From the NCBI RefSeq assembly GCF_017161325.1, contig NZ_CP045670.1, positions 1,357,367 to 1,421,366 of the forward strand: a DNA stretch of 64,000 nucleotides, given 5' to 3'. Made by a program: the position numbers and the translations under genes. Shown one piece after another: positions 33,362-42,337 of the stretch. The DNA comes from Treponema pedis (GTDB taxonomy: Bacteria; Spirochaetota; Spirochaetia; Treponematales; Treponemataceae). The number at the start of each line of letters is the position of its first letter. Position 1 is the first letter of the stretch. The notes below the pieces were generated by a model that made no database searches, was not told where the DNA came from, and was given only the letters and a program-made list of their open reading frames with translations.

Positions 33362-33577
33362 ATGTCGGAATTAGCTTTTAAGCAACTGGCGGCACAGGTT
33401 GATATGCTTTCTTATGCTGAGAAAATCAAATTACTTGATAAAATAGTACGTACCTTACATACACCTGTAAAAACTCATAAAAGAGAATTCTCAGACTTTA
33501 ATGCAGCCTTTGGCTTGTGGAAAGATAGGTCTTTTTCCGTTGAGGAAATAAGAAGCAAGGCTTGGGGGCGTTCTTAA
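33362..33577 (+). CDS. VapB-like antitoxin
   Basis: 71 aa from the ATG at 33362, with GGGAGG upstream. The protein has a helical N-terminus (FKQLAAQVDMLSYAEKIKLLD) and a C-terminal tail (FGLWKDRSFSVEEIRSKAWG) like the toxin-wrapping tails of VapB/DUF2281-type antitoxins. Its stop overlaps the ATG of the PIN gene by one base, the usual VapBC layout. Confidence 0.65.
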   Translation: MSELAFKQLAAQVDMLSYAEKIKLLDKIVRTLHTPVKTHKREFSDFNAAFGLWKDRSFSVEEIRSKAWGRS

Positions 33578-33822
33578 TGATTTATCTTTGCGATACTTGT
33601 GTTCTTATAGATTATCTTCGCGGGAAAAACGAAGTTCAGCAAAAACTTGAGCAAGACAAAGGATTCGGTTTGGGGATGTCTTCCATTACTTATATGGAGT
33701 TAATGGTTGGTGCTTTGAACAAGCCGGAAGTCGGCATTATAAAAAAGGCCTTTTCTGAATTGACATTTCGGATAGGCTGCAAATGGAGGTTAAGCGAATC
33801 TATAATTATCGATAATATTTAA
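33577..33822 (+). pseudogene. PIN-domain (VapC-like) toxin truncated by an attC remnant
   Basis: MIYLCDTCVLIDYLRG carries the first acidic residue of a PIN RNase and SSITYMELMVGAL the second. Family members run to about 130 residues, but from about residue 60 (LTFRIGCKWRLSES) the sequence is translated attC DNA, so the later acidic residues are lost. The toxin is almost certainly inactive. Confidence 0.65.
33760..33799 (+). other. Decayed attC (partial)
   Basis: TTGACATTTCGGATAGGC and GCAAATGGAGGTTAAGCG align closely with the inner part of attC 3. The left R-L boxes and the right GTTRRRY box are missing. Confidence 0.55.
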
Positions 33823-33841
33823 TTTGCAGAAGGTTTTTTAC

Positions 33842-34369
33842 ATGACAACAGAAATAAATACTTTAAAAGAATTTTTAGACAGCGAAATGTATTCGGAACT
33901 GATTCGGCTTACGGACCCGACGGGAATTGAAGAAAAAATCAGGGACATTGAAATTTCCCTATTACATAACAGATTAAAACAACGCCAATTTTTATTGGAA
34001 GGATTCAGTTGTAAGCTGTCTACGGAAAAAGAATTGATTGGGTGGTACCTGCGTTTAATCGAGGAAAATAAAAGCGATATTATTCTTTGGACAAAGGCAT
34101 TTTGGAAGTACAGCAATGATACTCCCGAGAAATATCCGGACGGCGAATTTGCTCCGGGAGAAGAACTTGATGAAGATGAAAAATCAAAGACTATTTCACT
34201 CGGCAAATATACAAAATCATGCTTAGCAATGTATATGGCGGAATTTGAGATATTAAAAAATCATCCTGCAATTTTAGCGGATTATTATAAAAGATTGCGC
34301 ATTCCCGGGGCGGTTAAATATGCAAGAGAAATGAAAAAACTCTTTGACCGAACATTCGGCAAAGATTAA
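33842..34369 (+). CDS. Hypothetical protein (175 aa)
   Basis: The start at 33842 has AGAAGG upstream. Entirely helical, with charged helices (LIRLTDPTGIEEKIRDIEIS) and an acidic loop (GEELDEDEKS). No signal peptide. Family not recognised. It stands between the VapBC remnant and Imm26, so an immunity or accessory role is possible. Confidence 0.55.
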   Translation: MTTEINTLKEFLDSEMYSELIRLTDPTGIEEKIRDIEISLLHNRLKQRQFLLEGFSCKLSTEKELIGWYLRLIEENKSDIILWTKAFWKYSNDTPEKYPDGEFAPGEELDEDEKSKTISLGKYTKSCLAMYMAEFEILKNHPAILADYYKRLRIPGAVKYAREMKKLFDRTFGKD

Positions 34370-34378
34370 CTTTTTTCA

Positions 34379-34546
34379 GGAGGCATGATAAACAGTTCGG
34401 CAGAAATACTGCCTCTCTGTTTATCTGACGAGTTTTGTGCAAAGCACAAAACATCGCATTATTATATGTAGTTTTACAAAAGCAAAACTACTTGAAAAAA
34501 CTTTTTTCAGGATTTGCCAATCCTTGCAAAAAGTTTTTATAGGAGG
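34379..34546 (-). repeat. Structured dispersed repeat, copy E
   Basis: 168 bp in minus orientation. Stem 1 AAAAACTTTTT; stem 2 GTAGTTTT/AAAACTAC; linker CATATAATAATGCGATG; hairpin GTTTTGTGC-TTT-GCACAAAAC; ACTCG; stem 4 GATAAACAG/CTGTTTATC. GGAGG lies at both ends on the plus strand; the right one is the ribosome site of the next gene. Confidence 0.65.
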
Positions 34547-34552
34547 GAGAAA

Positions 34553-35128
34553 GTGGCACGATATGAAATAGGAGCAATTTACGAAATAGAGGCGGGTGAA
34601 AAAATCTATTATGCCCGTCTATTAAATTGCGATGTATACGGAATATTTGAGCCCATCATCGGCGAACTATCGGAAAAAGTATTTGAAAACACGGCGTACC
34701 GGCTGTATATTTCTACCGGCACTTATGCGGTAAAACGAGGCTTTTGGAAAAAACTTTTTCCCTCGCCCGATAAAACGGATATTGAGCGTTGGAGTAGGCC
34801 CGAGCATTTGGTTGTGTTTACACCTTGGGATATTGAGGGAGCTCTCAGCCGCCGAAGCTCATTTGATAAATACGGGAATACGGAACTGCTTGACGAAAAA
34901 ACGTATATCGAATGTCTTAAACATGGCTATATTTCAATCATTCAACCTATGTATGAAAGAATCCCTCAGTTCCTAAACAATTACTATGATGCTTGGCCCG
35001 AAAGTGACATTTACAGCGATATTCTAACCGGAATAGGCACTGCGGAACACAGGCAAAAACAAATCATCAATTTAAAAAAGATGGGTTTTGATGTTATGAA
35101 ATATAAAATTGATGGAGGAGAATCATGA
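34553..35128 (+). CDS. Imm26-like immunity protein
   Basis: 191 aa with GTG start at 34553; AGGAGGG lies 7 bases upstream and comes from the end of repeat copy E. The N-terminal pattern GAIYEIEAGEKIYYARLLNC, then YGIFEPI, matches Imm26, an immunity family of polymorphic-toxin systems. The remainder contains a WDIEGALSRRSS segment and a helical end. The last four bases overlap the next (broken) gene (ATGA). Confidence 0.65.
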   Translation: MARYEIGAIYEIEAGEKIYYARLLNCDVYGIFEPIIGELSEKVFENTAYRLYISTGTYAVKRGFWKKLFPSPDKTDIERWSRPEHLVVFTPWDIEGALSRRSSFDKYGNTELLDEKTYIECLKHGYISIIQPMYERIPQFLNNYYDAWPESDIYSDILTGIGTAEHRQKQIINLKKMGFDVMKYKIDGGES

Positions 35129-35344
35129 TTAGAAAAGCAAAAACACAAGACTTATTTTCAAAGTAAAGGTTTCGGTAGCAAGCTAATTGAATATGTCGTT
35201 CAAGAATTGGGCACAAATAATTTGTGGGTATTGGAAAAAAATACAAAAGCCGTTTCTTTTTATAAAAGACACGGTTTTAATCTTACGGGAGAAAAAAAAT
35301 TAGAAGAAGGCACACCGGAGTATCTTCTGCGAATGGTGAGGTAA
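35125..35344 (+). pseudogene. GNAT acetyltransferase with internal deletion
   Basis: MIRKAKTQDLFSK stops at once, but the following bases encode GFGSKLIEYVVQELG and NLWVLEKNTKAVSFYKRHGF, the acetyl-CoA-binding half of a GNAT protein. The middle is missing, so the gene is dead. Confidence 0.7.
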
Positions 35345-35347
35345 AAA

Positions 35348-36121
35348 ATGAATATAACCGCACAACAAGATTTATTGAATCAGTGGATTGAAGAAGAAAA
35401 TCAAGCACACATTAAAGGTTGGGATTTTTCCCATATTAAAGGCAGATATATTGAAGAAGACGACTTGCCTTGGGATTTACGGACGATAATAAAAAAATAT
35501 TTAAATGCTGATATGAAACTTTTGGATATGGAAACCGGGGGCGGAGAATTTTTACTTTCGCTCGGTCATCCGGTGAATAAAACTGCTGCAATCGAAGGTT
35601 ACAAGCCTAATGTTGCATATTGCAAAGAAGTGCTGTTGCCGCTTGGAATAGATTTTAAAGAAGCAAACGGAGAAGATGAATTACCATTCAATATGCATTC
35701 GTTCAATATTGTAACTAACAGGCACGGCTCTTATAATGTAAAAGAATTAAAAAGAGTTTTGAAAAAAAATGGATTTTTTATTACCCAGCAGGTAGGTGCC
35801 GAAAATGATAGAGAATTGGTAAAACTTCTGCAGCCTGAAATTACAAATCCGCCCTATCCCGAACAATGTCTTGAAATTAAAAAACAGGAACTTATTGAAA
35901 GCGGATTTGAAATATTGGAAAGCGGCGAAGTATTCAGGCCTATTCGATTTTATGATGTAGGAGCCCTGGTATGGTTTGCAAAAATAATAGAATGGGAGTT
36001 TCCTCATTTTTCGGTAAAAACGCATTTACAAAATTTATATAATGCACAAAACATCTTGGAAACAGATGGTGTCATTGCAGGACGAATTCATAGATTTTAT
36101 ATTGTTTCACGAATTAAATAA
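35348..36121 (+). CDS. SAM-dependent methyltransferase
   Basis: 257 aa, class I fold. Motif I is LLDMETGGGEFLLSL (about residues 58-72), followed by AAIEGYKPN and the acidic FKEANGEDELPF; the motif IV region is FNIVTNRHGSYNV. The small-molecule or protein substrate is unknown. It is the only clear enzyme between immunity-type genes in this block and is read in the same direction with a short gap. Confidence 0.75.
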   Translation: MNITAQQDLLNQWIEEENQAHIKGWDFSHIKGRYIEEDDLPWDLRTIIKKYLNADMKLLDMETGGGEFLLSLGHPVNKTAAIEGYKPNVAYCKEVLLPLGIDFKEANGEDELPFNMHSFNIVTNRHGSYNVKELKRVLKKNGFFITQQVGAENDRELVKLLQPEITNPPYPEQCLEIKKQELIESGFEILESGEVFRPIRFYDVGALVWFAKIIEWEFPHFSVKTHLQNLYNAQNILETDGVIAGRIHRFYIVSRIK

Positions 36122-36137
36122 CAAAAGGAGACATGAT

Positions 36138-36797
36138 ATGTATGAGCAAATTGTATCAAGACTGAAATGGTATAAACAAAGAGTAGAAGAGCTTAGCGGC
36201 TATACAAGAGAATTAATCATTGAAAAACCTGCAACTGAAAAAGAAATTTCAGAGCTTGAAGAAAAATTGGGATGCAGCCTGCCTAAAAACTTTAAAAAGG
36301 TGCTGCTTGAGTTTTCTTCTCATTTGGAATTTTATTGGAACATTTATGATGAAGAAAAAGAAATTTTAAAACTGCCCGATGAGTTGGGTAATGTTTTTTC
36401 AGGTAGTTTTCACTTCGACTTAAAACTCCTTCCCGTTTTTGAAGAGTCAAGAAAAGATTGGATTAAAATTTGTTATCCCGATTACAATAATCCGTATGAT
36501 AGAATCTATCATAATAAACTCAGCTTTTATGAAGTCGGTAACGGCGATTTGGTCGCAATTGACCTGGAAAAAGAGAGCTATGGAAATATTGTTTATTTAA
36601 GCCATGACGGAGATGAGATGCATGGATATGTAATGGCTCATTCATTTATAGCGCTGTTGGACGAGTGGACAAAACTCGGCTGCGTCGGCGGTGAATGCTG
36701 GCAGTGGGAGGTTTTTACCGATAATCGAACCGGGATAATTAACAGCGAATGTGATAATGCAAAATTATGGTTAAAAACAATTGGGAAAATGCAATAA
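36138..36797 (+). CDS. SMI1/KNR4 (SUKH) family immunity-type protein
   Basis: 219 aa from the ATG at 36138 with AAAAGGAG upstream. EKPATEKEISELEEKLGCSL, then PKNFKKVLLEFSSHLEFYW is the classic SUKH entry; VGNGDLVAIDLE and VYLSHDGDEMHGYVMAHSF complete the domain. Predicted immunity protein of a polymorphic-toxin system; the partner is not in the window. Confidence 0.85.
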   Translation: MYEQIVSRLKWYKQRVEELSGYTRELIIEKPATEKEISELEEKLGCSLPKNFKKVLLEFSSHLEFYWNIYDEEKEILKLPDELGNVFSGSFHFDLKLLPVFEESRKDWIKICYPDYNNPYDRIYHNKLSFYEVGNGDLVAIDLEKESYGNIVYLSHDGDEMHGYVMAHSFIALLDEWTKLGCVGGECWQWEVFTDNRTGIINSECDNAKLWLKTIGKMQ

Positions 36798-36812
36798 TTT
36801 AAGGAGAATAAA

Positions 36813-37358
36813 ATGCTTACACTGAAAGAACTAATCAAAAATCAAAAAGATTTTACGGAAGACTTCTTTGCAGAAGTTTCGGATAACCTATGGGAAATCG
36901 GAGAAATAGAAGACATTAAAAATCAAACCGATGAGGACTTATTTCTTTTTCATATTGCCGTTAACATCATAGGAAATTGGAAGGGGGACGGTTGGTGGGA
37001 ATTTATCTGCAATTATCCGAATCTTATTTGCTATGTTCCCGCCGCATTGGAAGCGTTAAAATTATCCGATATGAAAACCGCCTTTGAAAACGTAATAAAA
37101 TGCTTTCCTGAAAATACGGTCTTTGAAGATTCGGCTGCCTATGTCGATACGGTTAATTTTCTTCAAAATGTCAGATTCAAAATAAGCGATACATATCTAA
37201 ATTCGATTCCCGCAGATAGAAGAAAAGAAATGTCCGAGGCTTTGCATAAAAGCATTGACGACCTTGAATCCTTGACGGATAAACGCTGGGGCTATGATGC
37301 AAAAGATGACGGTTGGTCTGATGTGATTGATTTTATCGAAGAAAGTAAGGAGGCATAA
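36813..37358 (+). CDS. DMP19-like protein
   Basis: 181 aa. GDGWWEFICNYPNLICYVPA and a following A.EALKL segment correspond to the DMP19/DUF4375 helix pair, with WGYDAKDDGW at the end. More divergent than the gene at 6175. It overlaps the next gene by one base (TAATG) and follows the SUKH gene by 15 bases, so these form an operon. Confidence 0.6.
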   Translation: MLTLKELIKNQKDFTEDFFAEVSDNLWEIGEIEDIKNQTDEDLFLFHIAVNIIGNWKGDGWWEFICNYPNLICYVPAALEALKLSDMKTAFENVIKCFPENTVFEDSAAYVDTVNFLQNVRFKISDTYLNSIPADRRKEMSEALHKSIDDLESLTDKRWGYDAKDDGWSDVIDFIEESKEA

Positions 37359-37978
37359 TGCACTATATCGGAGAATTAACAACACACGGTTACGGAATGG
37401 CGGTTATTCCTACCGATTTACTTACGGAATATCTTGCTTCAAAAAAATGCAAGGTGAAGAAGTTTTTAAGTTATCTACAGAAGAACTTCGATCTTTTTCT
37501 GGAGCTTGTAGAACAGGCAAAGCTGATTCCTTTTTACCGTATCAATGCTTTTGAATATCATATATTTACTTCAATAAATGAAGAGATTGCGATACCGGAA
37601 GGATTTAAAGAAGTATGCAGATTTGAAAAACTTTATTTGGAAGTAGGGGAATTAAATAAAATTTGCTTTTCCTGCTTCGATGATTTAGACTATGATTTTG
37701 AAAATATTAAAAAGCATATTACCGAGCGCACGAAATATGTAAAAACCGGTTCGGAAGGAATACCGGAGCCTTATAATTATCGTTTAGGTTTTGATATACC
37801 CGAAGGTAAGTATGAATTTGATTTAATCGGTTTGGAAAAAACCGAAAAAACGGATAGGGAAAGTAAAAACTACGGCTATGCCTTTGTGTTTAAAAAGAAT
37901 GAAAATGCAGTAAATAATAATTTGACAAAATGTGATAATGAGAGTGATACTTATAAATTTAATGTACCTAAGGAGTAG
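37358..37978 (+). CDS. Hypothetical protein (206 aa)
   Basis: Starts at 37358, coupled to the stop of the upstream gene. The N-terminus (GELTTHGYGMAVIPTDLL) is glycine-rich, and the middle has acidic patches (CFDDLDYDFENIKKHITERT). No known family. Being third in a SUKH-DMP19 operon, it may be an immunity-type gene. Confidence 0.55.
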   Translation: MHYIGELTTHGYGMAVIPTDLLTEYLASKKCKVKKFLSYLQKNFDLFLELVEQAKLIPFYRINAFEYHIFTSINEEIAIPEGFKEVCRFEKLYLEVGELNKICFSCFDDLDYDFENIKKHITERTKYVKTGSEGIPEPYNYRLGFDIPEGKYEFDLIGLEKTEKTDRESKNYGYAFVFKKNENAVNNNLTKCDNESDTYKFNVPKE

Positions 37979-38005
37979 CTTATTAAATATCAATAAAGGA
38001 ATTTA

Positions 38006-38232
38006 ATGTTTTTAGATAACCGCTTTTTAATTGCAGAATCCGTTCGGAAAAATACATGAGCTCCTATTGAAAGTGTAGTAATTAATATTTTAACCGGAAA
38101 ATATATAGGCTTAAATAACCGGTATCACCGTGTATGCATTGAAAAAACGGAATAAAACCGGAAAACGACTATACAGGCAAAAATCTTCACATAAAAGATA
38201 TAAATCTACTTGAATGGGAGAAAAATATATAA
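38006..38232 (+). pseudogene. Small gene with in-frame TGA and frameshift
   Basis: MFLDNRFLIAESVRKNT is followed by TGA, then continues in the same frame as APIESVVINILTGKYIGLNN to 38155. A shifted piece ENDYTGKNLHIKDINLLEWE ends at 38232. Together about 73 residues of one decayed gene. Confidence 0.5.
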
Positions 38233-38603
38233 ATCACTATATGATTTTTTATCGTAGAGTTCCTGATGCTTTCTATAGGAATGGAAGGCGGCCTAGGATG
38301 TTGTACAAGCAAATATCAAGTATTTAATGAATACGGTTATGACTACGATAATGAATATCTTAATAATGGAGTATGCTATTTAATATATGAAAAAACAAAA
38401 ACTGACATCAATGAATGCAAACCATACGTAAGAATTGTGATGATATAGATACAGCTTTTAAAAGTGCACACAAATACGATGACAAAATATGAGAAAGGTG
38501 ATATAATGAGACGGACGAATAATTGAGAATATATCCTAAAAAACTTAAATGAAACAGGATTTAAAATGCTTAAAATGGAACGATAAAAAAGAAAGCAGGA
38601 GAT
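38233..38603. other. Degraded stretch with a short residual frame
   Basis: A residual frame (38266-38448: GLGCCTSKYQVFNEYGYDYD...) has no ribosome site and looks like a gene fragment. Otherwise nothing is seen. Confidence 0.35.
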
Positions 38604-39347
38604 TTGAGTTTGGAGGTAATCACACAAAGAAGCCGTAATAATCCCAATGTTTTACTGCATCTTTCCGCTTCAATTTTTAATAAAAATAAAGTTCAATTAT
38701 ATCAACTTTTATTTACAGCACCCCAAAGTAGAGCAATATATATTCCATTTTACATCAAGCAAAAAACATTAAATTTTCAAGCGCTTGATAGAATCATTAA
38801 AGATTTAAATGACCATTTTGTAGAACCGATTCATCTATTACATGAAAATCCGAAAGAATTATTTAAAAATACGAAGTATCAACCTGAAATCCGTTCGGAA
38901 GATTATCGTTATCGTATTTATCTTTCAAAGAGCTTATATGAGCATTTTGTAACAGAGGAAGAATTGAAACTCTTTGAGGAAAATTACATTGAATACAAAT
39001 GCTTAGAGAATGAGATAAAGAGAGATACGGAAGAATATTTATACTATATTTCAAATGTAGTGCCGAATGACTTTTTACTTAAAAACGCAAAAAAATATAG
39101 CAATGAGAAACTTTTAGAAATACTATTATTTGCATATCATTTTGCTAAAGAAGAGAACTATCATGAGCGCTTTGCTATTCGTTATGAATATATAAAAAAT
39201 CGCAAATCTACAAATGAAGAATTATTTGTTTTAGTATTTTGTTTTATCATTGTAAGTGGAATGGAAAGCAAAATTCTTGCAAGGCTTAAAAAAGAGAGTA
39301 ATATAGATTTTGTGTTTCGAAAAAAGCCGCTTTTGTTTTCTTTATAA
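38604..39347 (+). CDS. Hypothetical protein (247 aa)
   Basis: A TTG start at 38604 lies 5 bases after AGGAG. Mixed N-terminus, then long helices (LLEILLFAYHFAKEENYHER). A hydrophobic stretch near 208-220 (LFVLVFCFIIVSG) may be a buried helix or a membrane segment. Family not recognised. Confidence 0.5.
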   Translation: MSLEVITQRSRNNPNVLLHLSASIFNKNKVQLYQLLFTAPQSRAIYIPFYIKQKTLNFQALDRIIKDLNDHFVEPIHLLHENPKELFKNTKYQPEIRSEDYRYRIYLSKSLYEHFVTEEELKLFEENYIEYKCLENEIKRDTEEYLYYISNVVPNDFLLKNAKKYSNEKLLEILLFAYHFAKEENYHERFAIRYEYIKNRKSTNEELFVLVFCFIIVSGMESKILARLKKESNIDFVFRKKPLLFSL

Positions 39348-39408
39348 AAATTTAATGATATGATGAGTTAGTGAAATCAGCAAAATTATATTTTTTGGAG
39401 GTAAAGGT

Positions 39409-40320
39409 ATGACATCAAATTATGAAAGAAAAAAAATAAACGAAAACAATAAAATTCTCAAACAGGATATGAGTCAAACTGCCGACCGACCCGGCTCTGT
39501 TTTTGTTATTCATTTGCTTATGGAAGAAAAATGTAAAATGCCCAAAAAAGAGCTGATACATAAAATTATGCGTGAACATTTTGGCGAAACGGATTGCTTT
39601 TGTTATGACGGTAATATGGCAGGTTTTGCTCCTAAAAAATATTCCGTATACTTTGAAAAAGAAAAACTGAATGTTCATCCGCAGCTTATTATTATGAATT
39701 GTTCTGAAATTGAAAACCCGATTATGGATGATATTGCAGCAACACAATTATGGGGCTGCCCGAACGGCAGCGAAATTTTAGAGACTTGTAAATATCAAGT
39801 AATGGCGACGGATATGTTGGCAGCAGGTTTAGATTATAAAGAAAGAGCGGAAATGCTGGTGCATTACGTTGAAGCATTGGTAAACATTTATCCGACCTGC
39901 AAGGCAGTCGTTTTTGAAACATCTAAAAAAATGCTCACCCGAGAAGAAATTTTAAATTGCAACTTACCCGAAGAAATGCGCTTTATCCATTATGCGGTAA
40001 ATGTCCGCTTTTTTAATATTCAAGGAACAAATGATATGCTCATTGATTCGCTCGGTATGAGCACCCTATTTTTACCTGATATTCAATATCATTTCCATGG
40101 CTTAAATCCGAATGATGTTGTAAACCATGCATATAATGTTTTATCTTACATTTATGATAATGATAATCCGATAGAAGACGGAAATACAATCGCAGGTTTC
40201 ACAAACGGCAACATGGATTACGATGTGAAATGGAAGGTTCAATATGAAGATTCTCTTATACAGCCGATAAGAGAAGTTATAGATATTAATACAGGCGAAT
40301 ACGCTTCCGGAAATCGGTAG
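39409..40320 (+). CDS. DUF4261 family protein
   Basis: 303 aa, GGAGGTAAAG upstream. The sequence runs through the DUF4261 landmarks: a FVIHLLMEEKCKMPKKELIH start, EALVNIYPTCKAVVF and the late MLIDSLGMSTLFLPDIQYHF and NVLSYIYDN. The family is found across bacteria in immunity and accessory loci; its activity is unknown. Confidence 0.75.
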   Translation: MTSNYERKKINENNKILKQDMSQTADRPGSVFVIHLLMEEKCKMPKKELIHKIMREHFGETDCFCYDGNMAGFAPKKYSVYFEKEKLNVHPQLIIMNCSEIENPIMDDIAATQLWGCPNGSEILETCKYQVMATDMLAAGLDYKERAEMLVHYVEALVNIYPTCKAVVFETSKKMLTREEILNCNLPEEMRFIHYAVNVRFFNIQGTNDMLIDSLGMSTLFLPDIQYHFHGLNPNDVVNHAYNVLSYIYDNDNPIEDGNTIAGFTNGNMDYDVKWKVQYEDSLIQPIREVIDINTGEYASGNR

Positions 40321-40357
40321 TGAGGAAATTAAGTATTACGAAGAGAGGAGAATTAAA

Positions 40358-40526
40358 ATGTGCAAAGAGTGTTATATCGGCAAAAATAGAATAACGCCGC
40401 TTTTAAACACGGTTGATTGTTTAGAAAATCATAGTCAATATATGTGCGGAACATGCGGATTATCCTAATACGGAGGGACGAAAATTAACCGATGATGAAA
40501 TAGAAAAGTATCTTTCAAAGAGATAA
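40358..40526 (+). pseudogene. Zinc-binding small protein with internal deletion
   Basis: After GAGAGGAG, MCKECYIGKNRITPLLNTVD and SQYMCGTCG read into a stop; a shifted ADYPNTEGRKLTDDEIEKYL ends at 40526. It appears to be one cysteine-knuckle protein that has lost its middle. Confidence 0.5.
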
Positions 40527-40559
40527 GTTAAAAAACTATATAAAGTGGGGAGTATAAAG

Positions 40560-41028
40560 ATGATTAGTATTCAAGAAATTTCTATAGGTGAAATACAAGA
40601 TTTCTGGAGTCGGCATATTACATATTTGATTAATGACGGCATAATTACAGATAAAGAAGATATCGAATATTTTACAAGCAATGAATACCGAGGTATTCTT
40701 GAAGCCCACATGGTACGGAGACATCGATAAACAGCATATGATTTACTTTATTCGAAATGAAAAACGAATAGGGGCAGCATCTTACTGCACTTATCAAAGT
40801 GAAGATGGAAAATGTTTTATTTTGGATTATTGGATTTTTCCTGAATATAGAGGAAATGGAACAGGGCATCTTTGTTTTACAGCCTTAGAACAATACACTA
40901 AGAATGACGGGGCAAAGTATTATGAACTGAATAGCAGCAAAGAAAATTCCATACGCTTTTGGAAGTCGATTGGATTTATCGAAAATGGCAAAGACGAATA
41001 CGATATGCCGTTATTGATAAAAATATAG
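40560..41028 (+). pseudogene. GNAT acetyltransferase with a frameshift
   Basis: Part one (MISIQEISIGEIQDFWSRHI...EAHM) and part two (DIDKQHMIYFIRNEKRIGAA, WIFPEYRGNGTGHLCF) are in frames one base apart, joined near 40715. Part two has the GNAT acetyl-CoA loop (YRGNGTG) and NSIRFWKSIGF. A one-base change would restore a protein of about 155 residues. Confidence 0.7.
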
Positions 41029-41087
41029 TACAAAATTAGATAATGAGATATAATAATTTCAATTGAATAGATTGCTTATTGAGGTAC

Positions 41088-41249
41088 AAATGGCATCAAG
41101 GAAAGAATATTTATAAGCTGCCGTATGATGGTGCAAAAGAAATGCTTTCAGTTAATAATGTAGACAGCGAAGATTTTTTGATAGGACTATTCAAAGCTAT
41201 GTTTGATAAATTGCCTGCTCAAAAACTTAAAAAGGAAAAAGCTCAATGA
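41088..41249 (+). pseudogene. C-terminal fragment of an unknown protein
   Basis: An open stretch KWHQGKNIYKLPYDGAKEML... to a TGA that overlaps the ATG of the next gene. No start is visible. A 3' footprint. Confidence 0.4.
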
Positions 41250-41866
41250 CCATAAAACGCATAGACAGATATGATGACAAAAGATTTTCAAAGACCGTAT
41301 TGTTTCAGCATGGTGCCTATGATATTGACGGAGTGCCGTACGAAGTTGAGATTATAGATTCGGAATGTGCGGTAATTCGTGGAAAAGACACCGAAAAATA
41401 TTTATCCTTAGCAGAAGAGTTTCGGTTTCATGCTCCTCATATTTCAAGGTTTGTAAACTCTTATGGAATAACGGTTTTTGAGTTTCCTACGCCGGAACAA
41501 TTTAATCTGCCGTTAAATTTAATTCAACCTTCGCAGTTTTATGTGAGTAGTCAAAAACTTCAGGCTGTCCGTTCTTTTATTAAAAAACCGGAAGATATTA
41601 TCGTTCCTGTCATTCGGAGAAAAAATCGCTATGTTTCATTGGATGGACATACCCGTCTATATCTGGCACATGAAAAAAAATGGAAAACAGTTCGTGCCGT
41701 AATCTCCGAAACAGATGAGTGGATTCGGCGATTTGTCGAAGAGGCGGAAAAAAGATGTATTTATCTTCCATCGGATTTGCAGTTGGTATCTCATGAAGAA
41801 TATGAAATATGTTGGAATATGTTCTGCGACAAAATGTTAGATAGAAAATCACAAATTACAATTTAA
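41246..41866 (+). CDS. ParB-like nuclease-fold protein
   Basis: 206 aa. The core IIVPVIRRKNRYVSLDGHTR followed by LYLAHEKKWKTVRAVI matches ParB/sulfiredoxin-type domains (D-G-H-T-R motif, normally DGHHRLxAA). In accessory islands such proteins can be nucleases or CTP-binding regulators. There is no partition system here, so plasmid segregation is unlikely. Confidence 0.65.
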   Translation: MTIKRIDRYDDKRFSKTVLFQHGAYDIDGVPYEVEIIDSECAVIRGKDTEKYLSLAEEFRFHAPHISRFVNSYGITVFEFPTPEQFNLPLNLIQPSQFYVSSQKLQAVRSFIKKPEDIIVPVIRRKNRYVSLDGHTRLYLAHEKKWKTVRAVISETDEWIRRFVEEAEKRCIYLPSDLQLVSHEEYEICWNMFCDKMLDRKSQITI

Positions 41867-41964
41867 AAGACTGTAAGAATTAGTATGCAAAATTAATTTA
41901 CAGCAAAATGTTATGAAACGACTATGGAGTTCCGCAGCATGCCGTTTTTTATTTCGATAAAACA

Positions 41965-42288
41965 TTATCCGTGCCAAGCATAATACATTCCTTGAAGGGC
42001 GGCACGATTAGTATTTTTACGGTTCATCCAAGTATAAGTTTCTCTTATCCATTGTTTTCCTTGTTCGTACAAATCTTTATTTGCAGTTTCATTTTTGTAA
42101 TCATAACGGTCATAAAAATATTTCTCTATATCGTCTCTTGTTTGTTCAATATAAGCTGCAATAAAATTTTTTTCATTAACGGAAATATTCGGATAAAGTT
42201 CCTCGATAATTTCAATGATGGGCTTGTGGAAATTTTCTCCGAATTCCAGTGATGCATTATAAACCGAATTTAAAATTTCTTCATTCAT
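41965..42288 (-). CDS. Hypothetical immunity-type protein (107 aa)
   Basis: Acidic, entirely helical (PIIEIIEELYPNISVNEKNF, YIEQTRDDIEKYFYDR). It starts the long minus-strand block and converges with the ParB-like gene. Family not recognised. Confidence 0.5.
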   Translation of the reverse strand: MNEEILNSVYNASLEFGENFHKPIIEIIEELYPNISVNEKNFIAAYIEQTRDDIEKYFYDRYDYKNETANKDLYEQGKQWIRETYTWMNRKNTNRAALQGMYYAWHG

Positions 42289-42337
42289 ACAGCAGCTTTC
42301 CTTTTAGTTTACTATTTTTTAAAATAAAGAAGACTTC

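Noticed and set aside
38006-38232. Selenoprotein (in-frame TGA)
   Set aside because: Oral treponemes do make selenoproteins, but here the TGA is followed by a second lesion, there is no cysteine homologue at the site, and no clear SECIS-like hairpin was seen. Decay is simpler.
41246-41866. Plasmid partition ParB
   Set aside because: Only the ParB-like core is present; no ParA and no centromere-like repeats. An accessory ParB-fold protein is more likely.
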